DNA from: Crocosphaera sp.
Lineage (GTDB): Bacteria; Cyanobacteriota; Cyanobacteriia; Cyanobacteriales; Microcystaceae
Length of the DNA: 37,334 bases
Assembly (NCBI GenBank): GCA_030065205.1
Contig: JASJDN010000035.1
Span: 1-37,334 of the forward strand
Direction of reading: 5' to 3'
In this document: piece after piece, positions 1 through 7,828 of the stretch
Layout of the letters: every line of letters starts with the position of its first letter
Position numbering within the stretch: position 1 is the stretch's first letter
The notes under the pieces: generated by a model
Databases searched by the model: none
What the model was told of the DNA's origin: nothing
Seen by the model: the letters and a program-made list of their open reading frames with translations, nothing else
Translations under genes and position numbers: made by a program

Positions 1-128
1 GCAATCAGGTTTCAGTTGTGAGAAAATGACAAAGAGGATTTAACATTGTTAAATCCCTACAGCAGCTTATTGGTAGGGACATAATATTATTATGTCCTAA
101 TGGGTTCTCATATATCATTCCTGATTGC
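1..128. repeat. MITE-like repeat with 9-bp terminal inverted repeats
   Basis: The window opens with GCAATCAGG, and its exact reverse complement CCTGATTGC lies at 120-128. The match loosely extends inward, because both ends carry GAGAA about ten bases further in. Inside are two nested hairpins, GATTTAAC/GTTAAATC around 39-56 and a near-perfect palindrome at 77-97 built on GGACATAATA/TATTATGTCC. No coding potential is seen. This fits a small non-autonomous element or interspersed repeat lying directly upstream of the first gene. The left end touches the window edge, so its true boundary is unknown. Confidence 0.4.
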
Positions 129-142
129 TATAGGTGAGGATA

Positions 143-640
143 ATGAAGTATCAGAACCAAAACAGCCAACAAACTCTTAGAGCCGGTTTAGCAGAATATT
201 ATGCAGCCTTCCCCACTTTAGATCGTTTTGCAGACAACGATCGCCGTATCATCGCTCAAGCATTTAAGGCACATGATGTGGTTCATGTTCTTACGGGAAT
301 GGACATTTCTCCAGAATCGGAGGTTATCTTAGATACTTGGCAATTTTGGGCAACTTATCCCGGTAAAGATTTCTGGGATTCAATACAAGTGACTAAAAAA
401 ATATTTGGCGATCGCGAATTCAGTCAACGGATTAAAGAGATTCTCAGAGCTAGTTCGTTCTTAGACAAGATGTGGTGGATGTGGTGGTGCTTTGTTCCCT
501 GTTGTCAGGCCATTAGTTATTCAATGCAGATGTCTAAGAAATGGCACACCTATGATTTTCAGCAATATTTAGATGTTCCCCTGTGGAATATTCGTGAAGA
601 ATACAACATCAAAGTAATGCAAGCTAACTCACTTCATTGA
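143..640 (+). CDS. Coq4-like protein
   Basis: The product is about 165 residues. Near residue 45 it carries HDVVH, and exactly eleven residues later a Glu. This is the HD-x2-H-x11-E zinc-ligand motif typical of the Coq4 family, which in ubiquinone-making organisms takes part in assembly of the biosynthetic complex and ring modification. The family is known in cyanobacteria, which make plastoquinone rather than ubiquinone, so the substrate here is unknown. The middle is Trp/Met/Cys rich (around residues 110-125), consistent with a membrane-facing surface. I prefer the ATG at 143 with TAGGTGAGGA just upstream; a GTG at 134 is in frame. It is followed on the same strand by the giant secreted-protein gene after about 50 bp. 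No second quinone gene is adjacent. Confidence 0.6.
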   Translation: MKYQNQNSQQTLRAGLAEYYAAFPTLDRFADNDRRIIAQAFKAHDVVHVLTGMDISPESEVILDTWQFWATYPGKDFWDSIQVTKKIFGDREFSQRIKEILRASSFLDKMWWMWWCFVPCCQAISYSMQMSKKWHTYDFQQYLDVPLWNIREEYNIKVMQANSLH

Positions 641-687
641 AGAGAAATTAGAGAGACAACATCTTAGTAATAAACGGATTGACAGTA

Positions 688-3600
688 ATGAAAACACTAA
701 CTTGGATCGCATTCATTGATGGTGAGTGGCATGATCTCCTTAACTGGTTAAATGGAGAATTGCCTAATAACAACCCTGATGACCAAGTCGTGATCGATGT
801 TCCAACAGATATTACGACAACTTACACACAAGGGGAGACAATCATCAATAGTTTGACCAGTGAGGAAGTCTTTAAGTTTTCAGGAGGTAGTCTTAGGGTA
901 ATAGACAATGGACAATTAAATAAAGATTTTTATTTTGGTAGTTCTAATTACAGCCCTGAAAGCCCTTATTTTATTACTGATGGCATTGTCAACCTCAATA
1001 AAAATAGTTTCTTTTGGCAAGGAACTTTAACTGGAACTTTTATAAATAATGGCAGTGCTATCTTTGAACAAGCATCTAAAATATACCTCAAAGAAGCAAT
1101 CTTCATTAACGAAGGGTTTATAGTTCAAAAATTCCCTAATTTAAAGTTAGATGATACTTGGGTAATTAATAAAACAACGGGGACAATTAAACTACTAGGC
1201 AGTAACTATGGTCTCCCCTCCCGCGCTGTTGAAGGGATGGAAATAGATACGGTATATTTGACCAATGTTGGATATGGTTTTGAGCCAGATTATTCTCATA
1301 TAAGGGATCTCTATAGTCTGAGTGTTGAGAAAAGTCGGCTGATTAATGAAGGTGGAACAATCATTGCAGAGCAAGGGGTTGGGGGAAACTATGTAGAAAT
1401 TTCAGTATCTGTTGAAGATTATGGAGGAACTTTGAAGGCGGCCCCAGGTTCAAATCTTGCTTTTCGTGGGGACGGACTTTACAAAAACACAAATATTATT
1501 GTTGAAAAAGATGCAACTATCAGCTTTTTAGGGCATCATCATAGTCTTGAAGGAATAAAAATCAATACTAAAGAGAATGGATGGTTGCACATTGGTGGTT
1601 CGGGGACAATTCTAGAGGCTCAAAGTACCATTGAGTTAGACAAGACTTTTTGGGGAGATATGATTGGGGGTTTTAGCACCCTCACAGGAAGCGGTAGCTT
1701 TGTCAACAAAAATGATTTTTTGATTACAACGGGTAAAGAACCGACACTCATCCCCTCTTTATATTATCTTGCAGTCCTTGTGGATTTACTCAGTTATAGT
1801 CAACATTTCTTAAAAACCATCCTCCACAATCTCAAGGGAGCAACCTTAAGAACTTCAGAGGGATATATTGACCTTAGAATAGCTAAAGAAGGCATGATAA
1901 ACAATGAAGGGCATTTTATCTTAAAAGCTGAAGTCGGTTCCAAAAGTGATCTTAGCGGGGTTAACATTACTGATCATAATGATGATGGTGGTCAAATCAT
2001 TAACCAGAGTACAGGAATAATTACGAAAACTGGTAGCCAAGAAGCATTTATTGGCGTTCAGTTAAATAACTACGGCTTGATTGATATTAAAGAAGGTGTC
2101 TTAAAACTCACCCACAATGGCCAGAGTACCGATGCTACTTATTTAGTTAGTGAAGATGCTCACCTCATGTTTCGCAGTTATGCAGATGGTTATCACTTCT
2201 CCAATACTGTTATTAACAATCAAGGGAGACTCGATTTTAATAGGGGTCAATACCATTTTCACGATGAATTTATCTTCAATGGTATGATTAATTGGTTTGA
2301 TAGTAATTATTCAAGCACAACATTTCAAGGAGAAGGAGAAGCCATTAATACAGGTATTTTTACCATTAAAGATGGTGTTGAATTCCGTATCGACCTTAAT
2401 TTTACCAATCAAAATCATCTACTAATCACAGAGAATCTTGCTCTTGGGAAAATTTTAAGTAACGCTGAAAATAGCAAGCTTTCTTTCAGTGGCGGAAAGC
2501 GCATTTCTATTCGTGAATTGAGCAATAATACTTCGAGCCAAATCTTAAATAAAGGGTTAATTGAACTCATCGATCACACTAAAGTTAAGGTTCAAGTTTT
2601 CTCAATTTTTGATAATTCCTTAGTTTCTCTTAAATCAGGTTCCCTAACTCTGGCAGGAGGAGGAAGTTTTGTTAATACTCATTTTTCAATTGCTGAAAGT
2701 TCAACCCTTTCTTTTTCTGGAGAAGATGGTTATATTAATGGACATATTAATCAGTTGAAAAACACAACTTTTGAAAATAATGGTCAAATTTTCTTTACTA
2801 AAGGGAGAAATTCTCATGATATTGCGGCCATAGCATCTAGTAATATTGAATTAGGGGGTCAAGTTTTCTGGCAAGGAGGCACACTAGCTAGTTCTGATTC
2901 AGGTTTATTTAATATGAATGGAGATGTTACTTTCTCAGGAAATATTTATCTAGAAGCTCAACTGAATAATCTTCAACAAATCACTCATAAACCAGGCACT
3001 TTATGGCTAAAAGGTGGTGAAATTAATAACTTTGGTAACTATAATCTAAACGGTGGAAATATACAAGTCTGGGCTGGTTATCAAGCTCTTAGTGAAGTCA
3101 ATAATCATGGAACTTTTAATAATATTAATTATAGTGCTTATACTGATACGGAGATTAGTGCTAAGTTTAACAATGATGGAATTTTGCAAGCCGAAATTGG
3201 CGAATTGACCTTATCTGGAGGGGGAACGAACAGTGGACAGATGATCGTTGGGGAGAAAGGCAGATTAACCTTTGATGATGGACGATATGATCAATCGTTT
3301 CGCTTCACTGAAAATAGTACCCTCAATAATCGAGGAATTGTAGAAATTAGAGCCACAATTATTACTGAAGTCGACTCCCCTTTTATCTTTAATGGAAAGA
3401 CCAAACTCTATTCTTCAGGTGAATTAACTGGAGAAACAGGATACAGTAATCAAGGTATCTTTCAGTTTATAGGAGGCAAAATTACTAACAGTAATTTCTT
3501 TAATGAAGGAAAAGCAATTTTATCAACTTACAGAGACTTTTCTTTAATTGATAGTATCTTTACTAATGAAATTCAAGGTGTCTTAGAAATTACTAATGGA

Positions 3601-4707
3601 CGCATTAAAACTACTAGCTTTAGTCAGAATCATCTCGTAGATAATAAAGGGACTATTATCGCTCAACAAGGGCAAATAGAAGGAGATTTAATTAATAGCA
3701 ATACTATAATCATTGATGAGAAAAAGCTGGTTTTACGAGAGTCATTTACACAACATTCAGGTAGCCTTATTCTCAAAAATAATGGTCATTTAGAAAGTTG
3801 GGATACCATCAATATCAATGGTGGTGTAGTCACGGGAGAAGGCGTTATTTCTGCTCGTTATACTCCCGTTAACTTTGATGCGGCTACTATCTCCGCTGGA
3901 ATGACTGAAGGTGATATTGGTCAGCTAACAATTCGAGCCGAAAAATTTAGAGAAACTGATCAAACGAATCACATTTTTGAACTTGAGGACTTTAATAAGT
4001 TTGATCAACTGGTAATTAAGCCCATCAATGATTATACCAGTCAAGGAGGGATTGCCCATCTTGATGGTCGCTATCATATTAAACTGAATGACAATTTAAG
4101 AAATCAACTACAACTGGGACAAACTTTTGAAATTGTCAAATTTAATCAGGTTACCCTTGACGATGGCATTGAATTAGAAAATACCTATATCAACGAAGAT
4201 TTGCACTTTGAAGCCCTTATCGATGAACATAGTTTAAAACTCATTGTTGTTAACCATAACTCTCAAACCCACCTGCTCTTAGGAGATGATACTGATCAGA
4301 GTCATCGTAACACTTTATCGAAAGACTCTCTTTTAGAGGGTGGTTTAGACAATAATATCTTAGCCAATGCTGCCAGAGACATACTTGCCTCTGACGAGAG
4401 ACCCTATCGGAATCGCTTCTCCTTCTCCAGCCCCACTGACGGCATTGACACCATTACTGACTTTACCGTAGCTGATGATGTTATCGAATTGGCTGCCAAT
4501 GGCTTTAATTTGCCCCTTGGACAAATTGATAGCTCTCAGTTTACATTAGGCTCTGCTGCTTCTACCAACACACACCGCTTGATTTACAATGACAGCAATG
4601 GCGACTTACTCTTTGATAACGATGGCAATGGGGCTGCTGCTGCTACCCCGTTTGCTAATCTCGATCCTAATCTTGCACTGACTCATCAACACTTTGTTGT
4701 CGTTTAG
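688..4707 (+). CDS. giant repeat-rich protein with type I secretion/RTX-like C-terminus
   Basis: About 1340 residues. The N-terminus (TWIAFIDGEWHDLLNW...LPNNNPDDQVVID) matches the short N-terminal module of large cyanobacterial surface proteins, with the pattern W-DG-W-NW-P-D-VVID. The middle is a long series of loosely repeated beta-strand units, such as FNNDGILQAEIGELTLSGGG and repeated NNxG-xI/LxF blocks, as expected for a beta-helix. The last ~100 residues (GIDTITDFTVADDVIEL, FTLGS, LIYNDSNGDLLFDNDGNG, LALTHQHFVVV) match the C-terminal domain of type I secretion substrates. There is no Sec signal peptide, and almost no GGxGxDxLxGG calcium nonapeptides precede the C-terminal domain, which is odd. 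No T1SS transporter is in the window. The start is ATG 688; an in-frame TTG at 679 is possible. Likely an adhesin or S-layer/surface protein; the ligand is unknown. Confidence 0.7.
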   Translation: MKTLTWIAFIDGEWHDLLNWLNGELPNNNPDDQVVIDVPTDITTTYTQGETIINSLTSEEVFKFSGGSLRVIDNGQLNKDFYFGSSNYSPESPYFITDGIVNLNKNSFFWQGTLTGTFINNGSAIFEQASKIYLKEAIFINEGFIVQKFPNLKLDDTWVINKTTGTIKLLGSNYGLPSRAVEGMEIDTVYLTNVGYGFEPDYSHIRDLYSLSVEKSRLINEGGTIIAEQGVGGNYVEISVSVEDYGGTLKAAPGSNLAFRGDGLYKNTNIIVEKDATISFLGHHHSLEGIKINTKENGWLHIGGSGTILEAQSTIELDKTFWGDMIGGFSTLTGSGSFVNKNDFLITTGKEPTLIPSLYYLAVLVDLLSYSQHFLKTILHNLKGATLRTSEGYIDLRIAKEGMINNEGHFILKAEVGSKSDLSGVNITDHNDDGGQIINQSTGIITKTGSQEAFIGVQLNNYGLIDIKEGVLKLTHNGQSTDATYLVSEDAHLMFRSYADGYHFSNTVINNQGRLDFNRGQYHFHDEFIFNGMINWFDSNYSSTTFQGEGEAINTGIFTIKDGVEFRIDLNFTNQNHLLITENLALGKILSNAENSKLSFSGGKRISIRELSNNTSSQILNKGLIELIDHTKVKVQVFSIFDNSLVSLKSGSLTLAGGGSFVNTHFSIAESSTLSFSGEDGYINGHINQLKNTTFENNGQIFFTKGRNSHDIAAIASSNIELGGQVFWQGGTLASSDSGLFNMNGDVTFSGNIYLEAQLNNLQQITHKPGTLWLKGGEINNFGNYNLNGGNIQVWAGYQALSEVNNHGTFNNINYSAYTDTEISAKFNNDGILQAEIGELTLSGGGTNSGQMIVGEKGRLTFDDGRYDQSFRFTENSTLNNRGIVEIRATIITEVDSPFIFNGKTKLYSSGELTGETGYSNQGIFQFIGGKITNSNFFNEGKAILSTYRDFSLIDSIFTNEIQGVLEITNGRIKTTSFSQNHLVDNKGTIIAQQGQIEGDLINSNTIIIDEKKLVLRESFTQHSGSLILKNNGHLESWDTININGGVVTGEGVISARYTPVNFDAATISAGMTEGDIGQLTIRAEKFRETDQTNHIFELEDFNKFDQLVIKPINDYTSQGGIAHLDGRYHIKLNDNLRNQLQLGQTFEIVKFNQVTLDDGIELENTYINEDLHFEALIDEHSLKLIVVNHNSQTHLLLGDDTDQSHRNTLSKDSLLEGGLDNNILANAARDILASDERPYRNRFSFSSPTDGIDTITDFTVADDVIELAANGFNLPLGQIDSSQFTLGSAASTNTHRLIYNDSNGDLLFDNDGNGAAAATPFANLDPNLALTHQHFVVV

Positions 4708-4766
4708 TGGATAAGTGGGGTTTGTTAGCGGTATTGGTCGGTCATTCATCCCCACCGTTTGACACT

Positions 4767-4796
4767 CTCCCGTTAAATCAAAGATTGTAACGGGAG
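4767..4796 (+). other. IS200/IS605-type end hairpin (left end candidate)
   Basis: Nine-base-pair perfect stem CTCCCGTTA/TAACGGGAG with the 12-nt loop AATCAAAGATTG, flanked by TTTGACACT on the left and ATTCTT on the right. The loop and flanks recur at 23805-23850 in reverse orientation with a different stem, which suggests a conserved transposon-end structure. It lies 60 bp after the giant protein gene and could also terminate its transcript. Confidence 0.5.
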
Positions 4797-4831
4797 ATTC
4801 TTGCTTCTTTCAGATTGCCTCGTAACTAGAT

Positions 4832-4878
4832 GATCCCCCCTTTGATTCCCCCCTTAGTAAGGGGGGTTAGGGGGGATC
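4832..4878. repeat. palindromic G/C-run repeat
   Basis: Runs GATCCCCCC, CCCCCC, GGGGGG and GGGGGGATC occur in order, so the outer and inner arms pair to give a long hairpin with an imperfect middle. This resembles the interspersed GATCCCCC/GGGGGATC repeats common in cyanobacterial spacers. It sits inside the collapsed IS and so was probably inserted later. It could also act as a bidirectional transcription block. Confidence 0.55.
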
Positions 4879-5092
4879 ACCCCCGTCCGATCGACTCCAC
4901 AAGCCTTTTATATTTCCTGGTTTCTATCCAGAACACGGGCTGCCCGACCGCAAAAAGTATCAGTTTTTCTAGTCCCTCAAAGTTTTACATTACCAGGGAT
5001 TAGTGGTAAAAACCCTCTACTTTGACTCTTCAGTTTTCATGGTACTTTTTTGTTTTTGTTTATTAACCGGCCCACATTACTGGTCACTCAGT

Positions 5093-5098
5093 TATAAT
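5093..5098 (+). promoter_or_regulatory. candidate -10 box of the small RHH gene
   Basis: TATAAT lies 27 bp upstream of the ATG at 5125, in an AT-rich stretch (GTTATAATAATTATTG). No convincing -35 box is visible at the usual distance. The call rests on the match to the consensus only. Confidence 0.35.
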
Positions 5099-5124
5099 AA
5101 TTATTGTACTCCAATCAAGGGAAC

Positions 5125-5265
5125 ATGGTAAGGGATAAAAGCATTAAAGTTAGGTTAACCGACGACGAATTTGAACGTATTACACTTTACGCTAAATCTA
5201 AAGGGTTTTCTGTATCTGAGGTTATTCGTGATTATATTAAACGTTTACCTAAAGCGAGTGTGTAA
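5125..5265 (+). CDS. small ribbon-helix-helix protein carried by IS relic
   Basis: A 46-residue protein that opens with MVRDKSIKVRLTDDEFERI and ends with SVSEVIRDYIKRLPKASV. The pattern is a beta strand with alternating basic residues (IKVRLT), then a helix (DDEFERITLYAKSKG), then a second helix (SVSEVIRDYIK). This is the ribbon-helix-helix/CopG-Arc fold of DNA-binding repressors and antitoxins. AAGGGA precedes the ATG. The gene lies inside the collapsed IS200/IS605 element, just before the tnpB 3' relic. Similar small RHH genes accompany tnpB in cyanobacteria, to my recollection, so it may regulate the element rather than act as an antitoxin. No toxin gene is adjacent. Confidence 0.6.
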   Translation: MVRDKSIKVRLTDDEFERITLYAKSKGFSVSEVIRDYIKRLPKASV

Positions 5266-5288
5266 TTCGCTTATCGGAGACGAATGTA

Positions 5289-5450
5289 GCGGTGCGACCC
5301 CGGCGATTCGTACCGTCGAAGACGCGCCGTTAGGCAACCGCCTAGGGAACGCGCACCAAGAGAAGACACACTCAAGACGCTGACTCCCTTCGGTCGATTT
5401 TTTGGCTGGTTGTCATTCATCTCGCCGTTAACCTGTCGGTGTAACGGGAG
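5289..5450 (+). ncRNA. omega-RNA-like relic / tnpB 3'-end remnant
   Basis: GCGGTGCGACCCCGG (5289) and CCTAGGGAACGCGCACC (5341 on), followed by AAGAGAA, are shared with the 3' end of the intact tnpB on the minus strand at 21880-21815. The distance between the two blocks differs and the sequence between them is not conserved, though both copies can form hairpins there. In tnpB this segment codes for KRCDPGE...PRERAPRE. Here the frame can be followed (RCDPGDSY...PPRERAPRE) but has no start and is preceded by a stop. Conservation at the nucleotide level outside a working ORF fits the omega-RNA scaffold that overlaps tnpB 3' ends. Whether it is still transcribed is unknown. Confidence 0.45.
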
Positions 5451-5519
5451 TCCTCTGACAACATTTAAGATAGACGGATGGGGTATTCTGCCCGACATCA
5501 GGTTAACCAAGTTTAGGGT

Positions 5520-5696
5520 TTAATGTAAGCCTAACCAAGACAATAAACCTTGTCCTGTAAAGTATTCAATGGCCAAAATCAATAAAAAACCAACCATGGC
5601 CGCACGGCCATTGAGCCGTTCTGCATAATCGTTAAAGCCAAATTTAGGGTCTTCGAGGTTAGGGGTTTCGGTAGGTTGGGTAGAAGGTTCACTCAT
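5520..5696 (-). CDS. high-light-inducible protein (one-helix CAB-like, Hli/SCP)
   Basis: A 58-residue protein with the N-terminus MSEPSTQPTETPNLEDPKFG and the diagnostic single chlorophyll-binding helix AERLNGRAAMVGFLLILAIE (residues 25-44), then YFTGQGLLSWLGL. The E-x2-N-x-R-x-A-M core is the Chl a/b-binding signature. Hli proteins sit in the thylakoid membrane, pair through this helix, bind chlorophyll and carotenoid, and protect nascent photosystem II under light stress. The length is typical of the short HliC/HliD class; I cannot say which paralogue. Its 3' end abuts the IS relic. The gene is monocistronic, with a 120-bp gap to the next minus-strand gene. Confidence 0.93.
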   Translation of the reverse strand: MSEPSTQPTETPNLEDPKFGFNDYAERLNGRAAMVGFLLILAIEYFTGQGLLSWLGLH

Positions 5697-5817
5697 AGAT
5701 TTTTCGTTTAAGGAGCTTGTTTACAGTTCTTTACTTTACTAATTTAACGCAAAGGGGGAGAAAATTTTAGACATTTTTCTCCCCTAGAGTCTTTACTTAC
5801 CTAGAAAATCAATTCTT

Positions 5818-6546
5818 CTAATCACGACCATTAATAGCAATGAGCAAGCGTAAAATGAAGATGAAAAGATTGATGTAGGTAAGGTACATAGAAAGGGCAG
5901 CCGGCAGATATTGTTCATCGCGGTAAGTACGGGGAAGGATATAAAAATCCACCACCGCAGCCCCAACAAATAATAATACCCCTAATCCAGAAATAGCGAT
6001 TTCTAACCAACTGGGGGTATAAACCCCGAATAAAGCAAAGATTAACTGACCAAAAATCACCACTAACAGGGCAATCATCCCTAAACCGATGGTTTTGGTT
6101 AAGGCCATGCCATCTTCATCCGAGAGATTTGACCCCACACTGCGAGCAAAAACGAAAGTGATGCCACACCCCAAAGCTGCGATCGCAATGCCTTGACTAC
6201 CCACGCCTTGAGTTCCCAAGGCCACAAAAACCAGGCCACTGAGAGTATAACCCGATAAGAGGCTATACAAAGCCAATAAAGGTAAAGCGGTGCCATTATT
6301 CCCTTTTTCGGCGATATTACGAGCAACAAAAAAGAGAACTAATTCTAAAACGATGGCCACAAAGAAAGTCGGGTAAAAGAGATTAGGAAAGGATTGAATG
6401 ACCCCTAACCCTCCGTAGGTTCCCACTGCGGTTAGAACTAAACCCCCCCCCACAAAAGGCAAAGCATTGGCAATGACATTAGGGCCAACGAGATGTTGGC
6501 TTTTGGCCTCGCGAATTGCATCACGAAAGTTACTGGTATTACTCAT
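5818..6546 (-). CDS. Bax inhibitor-1/YccA family membrane protein
   Basis: A 242-residue protein with seven hydrophobic helices: ANALPFVGGGLVLTAVGTYG, the IQSFPNLFYPTFFVAIVLEL region, LLALYSLLSGYTLSGLVFVA, IAIAALGCGITFVFA, TIGLGMIALLVVIFGQLIFA, LEIAISGLGVLLFVGAAVVD and AALSMYLTYINLFIFILRLL. The segment LYSLLSGYTLSGL and the C-terminal D-x-Y plus YLTYINLFIFILRLL are typical of the BI-1/YccA/YbhL family (PF01027). Eukaryotic and Bacillus members are pH-sensitive Ca2+ leak channels; the cyanobacterial role is not established. A good ribosome-binding site (AGGGAGAG) precedes the ATG. It stands alone, with IS relics on both sides. Confidence 0.88.
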   Translation of the reverse strand: MSNTSNFRDAIREAKSQHLVGPNVIANALPFVGGGLVLTAVGTYGGLGVIQSFPNLFYPTFFVAIVLELVLFFVARNIAEKGNNGTALPLLALYSLLSGYTLSGLVFVALGTQGVGSQGIAIAALGCGITFVFARSVGSNLSDEDGMALTKTIGLGMIALLVVIFGQLIFALFGVYTPSWLEIAISGLGVLLFVGAAVVDFYILPRTYRDEQYLPAALSMYLTYINLFIFILRLLIAINGRD

Positions 6547-6655
6547 AGAATCTCTCCCTACTGATTTAAGAACTACTTACGTTTTATAACTGAAAATGAT
6601 AACCATTGGCTAGTAAAGAATAGTTCATAAAGATATAGTCAAATATGACATATCC

Positions 6656-7825
6656 TTATTTTGCCGGTGTGACCCTGACTGGGTGAACTACAACACCCTC
6701 TATCCCATGGCCAAAGGCATTTGGGACTGCTTTTCTCATAATGTTCAACGAACCGTTAACATCAGCATTGATTAATTTTCTGTTGCTAGTGCGATATAAA
6801 CCTCTTTTTACTCTTTTTCCTGAAAAATTAAAACTTCGGCTACGCTCAATTTTAACGTCGAGCGGAGTCGAGACGTTAACTTGATTTTTCTGGCCTTTTT
6901 TATAAACTGGAAGGTCATCATTATCCATAAAAGAGGCTTTTGAGGTATAAGATTCTTCAGTAATAATTACCTGGATTCCCACCATCTCTGCTTTATAAGA
7001 CAACATTTCTATGAGCTTATTATAGGGGATAGAAACGAAATTTTGATTATTTCTTTTTCCTATATTAATGTTCTGTTTCCAGTTGGGATTATGACCAATT
7101 ATCAAAGTTCCTATTTTCTCATTAACGAGAGTATTAATAATAAAACGAGAAGCTTTATGGAGATAATCATTAATTTTGAATTCTCTTTTATTACAAAGTT
7201 TTTTTAATTTCTTGCTTGATTGATTTTCTCCTAAAAGAGATTGTAAAGAGCTTTTGACTTTATTATAGTATTGATTGATGGATTTTAACGGTCTGCCATT
7301 TATCAAGAGCGGTTTGATTCCAGCTTGATTGAAAGTTAATGTAGCTAAATTGTTTAATCCAAGATCAATACTAGCATAACGATTTGCCTCTAACTTGTAT
7401 TGTTTTTCCGTGGCTTCATAAATGACCTCAATGACATAATGGTTAAGTTTAGGGACAAGACGAACTTGTTTGATTTTTGAAGTATCTACCTTGGTTTTTA
7501 GGTAAATCTCGGTTTTACTGGGATTAATCAAACCTTGTTTAAGTTGTTTTTTGCTGATAGCTTGTTTTGTATAAACCACCACATTTCTTCCTTTTATTTT
7601 ATGTTTATATCCAGGAAGACGAGGACGGCCTTTAAATTTTGATGGGGTTTCTTTGTAAGCGTTATTAGCGGCTAAAAAACTCTTCCAGTTTCTCTCAATT
7701 ATCATCAAAACTTGTTGAGAAACCTTGGCGGGAATCCCTTGATAGTCTGGTTGATTTTGTAGAGTCTTTTGAATGTCATGATACCTAAACTCTGGGATTT
7801 TGAGGGAATGATTCTGCTGAAAATG
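6656..7825 (-). pseudogene. 5'-truncated tnpB (zinc-finger-less IS605 OrfB type)
   Basis: From the TTG at 7708 the frame gives 350 residues of a TnpB protein. RuvC landmarks are ASIDLGLNNLATLTF (first Asp), the Glu in IITEESYTSKASF and the Asp in LINADVNGSLNIMRK. The CxxC pairs of the usual zinc finger are absent, and the segment FSGKRVKRGLYRTSNRKLIN takes their place, as in one known TnpB subgroup. The frame stays open and homologous upstream of the TTG through DYQGIPAKVSQQVL to a stop at 7826-7828. That is about 39 more codons with no start and no ribosome-binding site. The first ~50 residues of the family are missing and no left-end hairpin is visible. So this is a decayed copy, unrelated in sequence to the intact IS at 21575-23700. 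Confidence 0.75.
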
Positions 7826-7828
7826 CTA

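Larger units (their letters stand above)
4741..5450 (+). mobile_element. collapsed IS200/IS605-type element, tnpB lost
   Basis: Two related hairpins bracket this segment. At 4767-4796 the stem is CTCCCGTTA/TAACGGGAG. At 5421-5450 it is CTCGCCGTTA/TAACGGGAG. Both are preceded by GTCATTCATC (4741 and 5412). Between them lie a nested palindromic repeat, a small ribbon-helix-helix gene (5125-5265) and a stretch homologous to the 3' end of the tnpB at 21609-23144 (5289 onward). A normal element would carry about 1.2-1.5 kb of tnpB here. Its catalytic part is gone. Inference: an internally deleted element that might be mobilised in trans. The exact ends are not determined. Confidence 0.5.

Noticed and set aside
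5171..5383. 70-residue plus-strand ORF over the RHH gene and relic
   Set aside because: It is a shifted frame of the RHH gene and of the tnpB 3' remnant; the in-frame relic reads RCDPGDSY instead.
5271..5510. 79-residue minus-strand ORF
   Set aside because: Antisense to the omega-RNA-like relic; no start signal and no recognisable domain.
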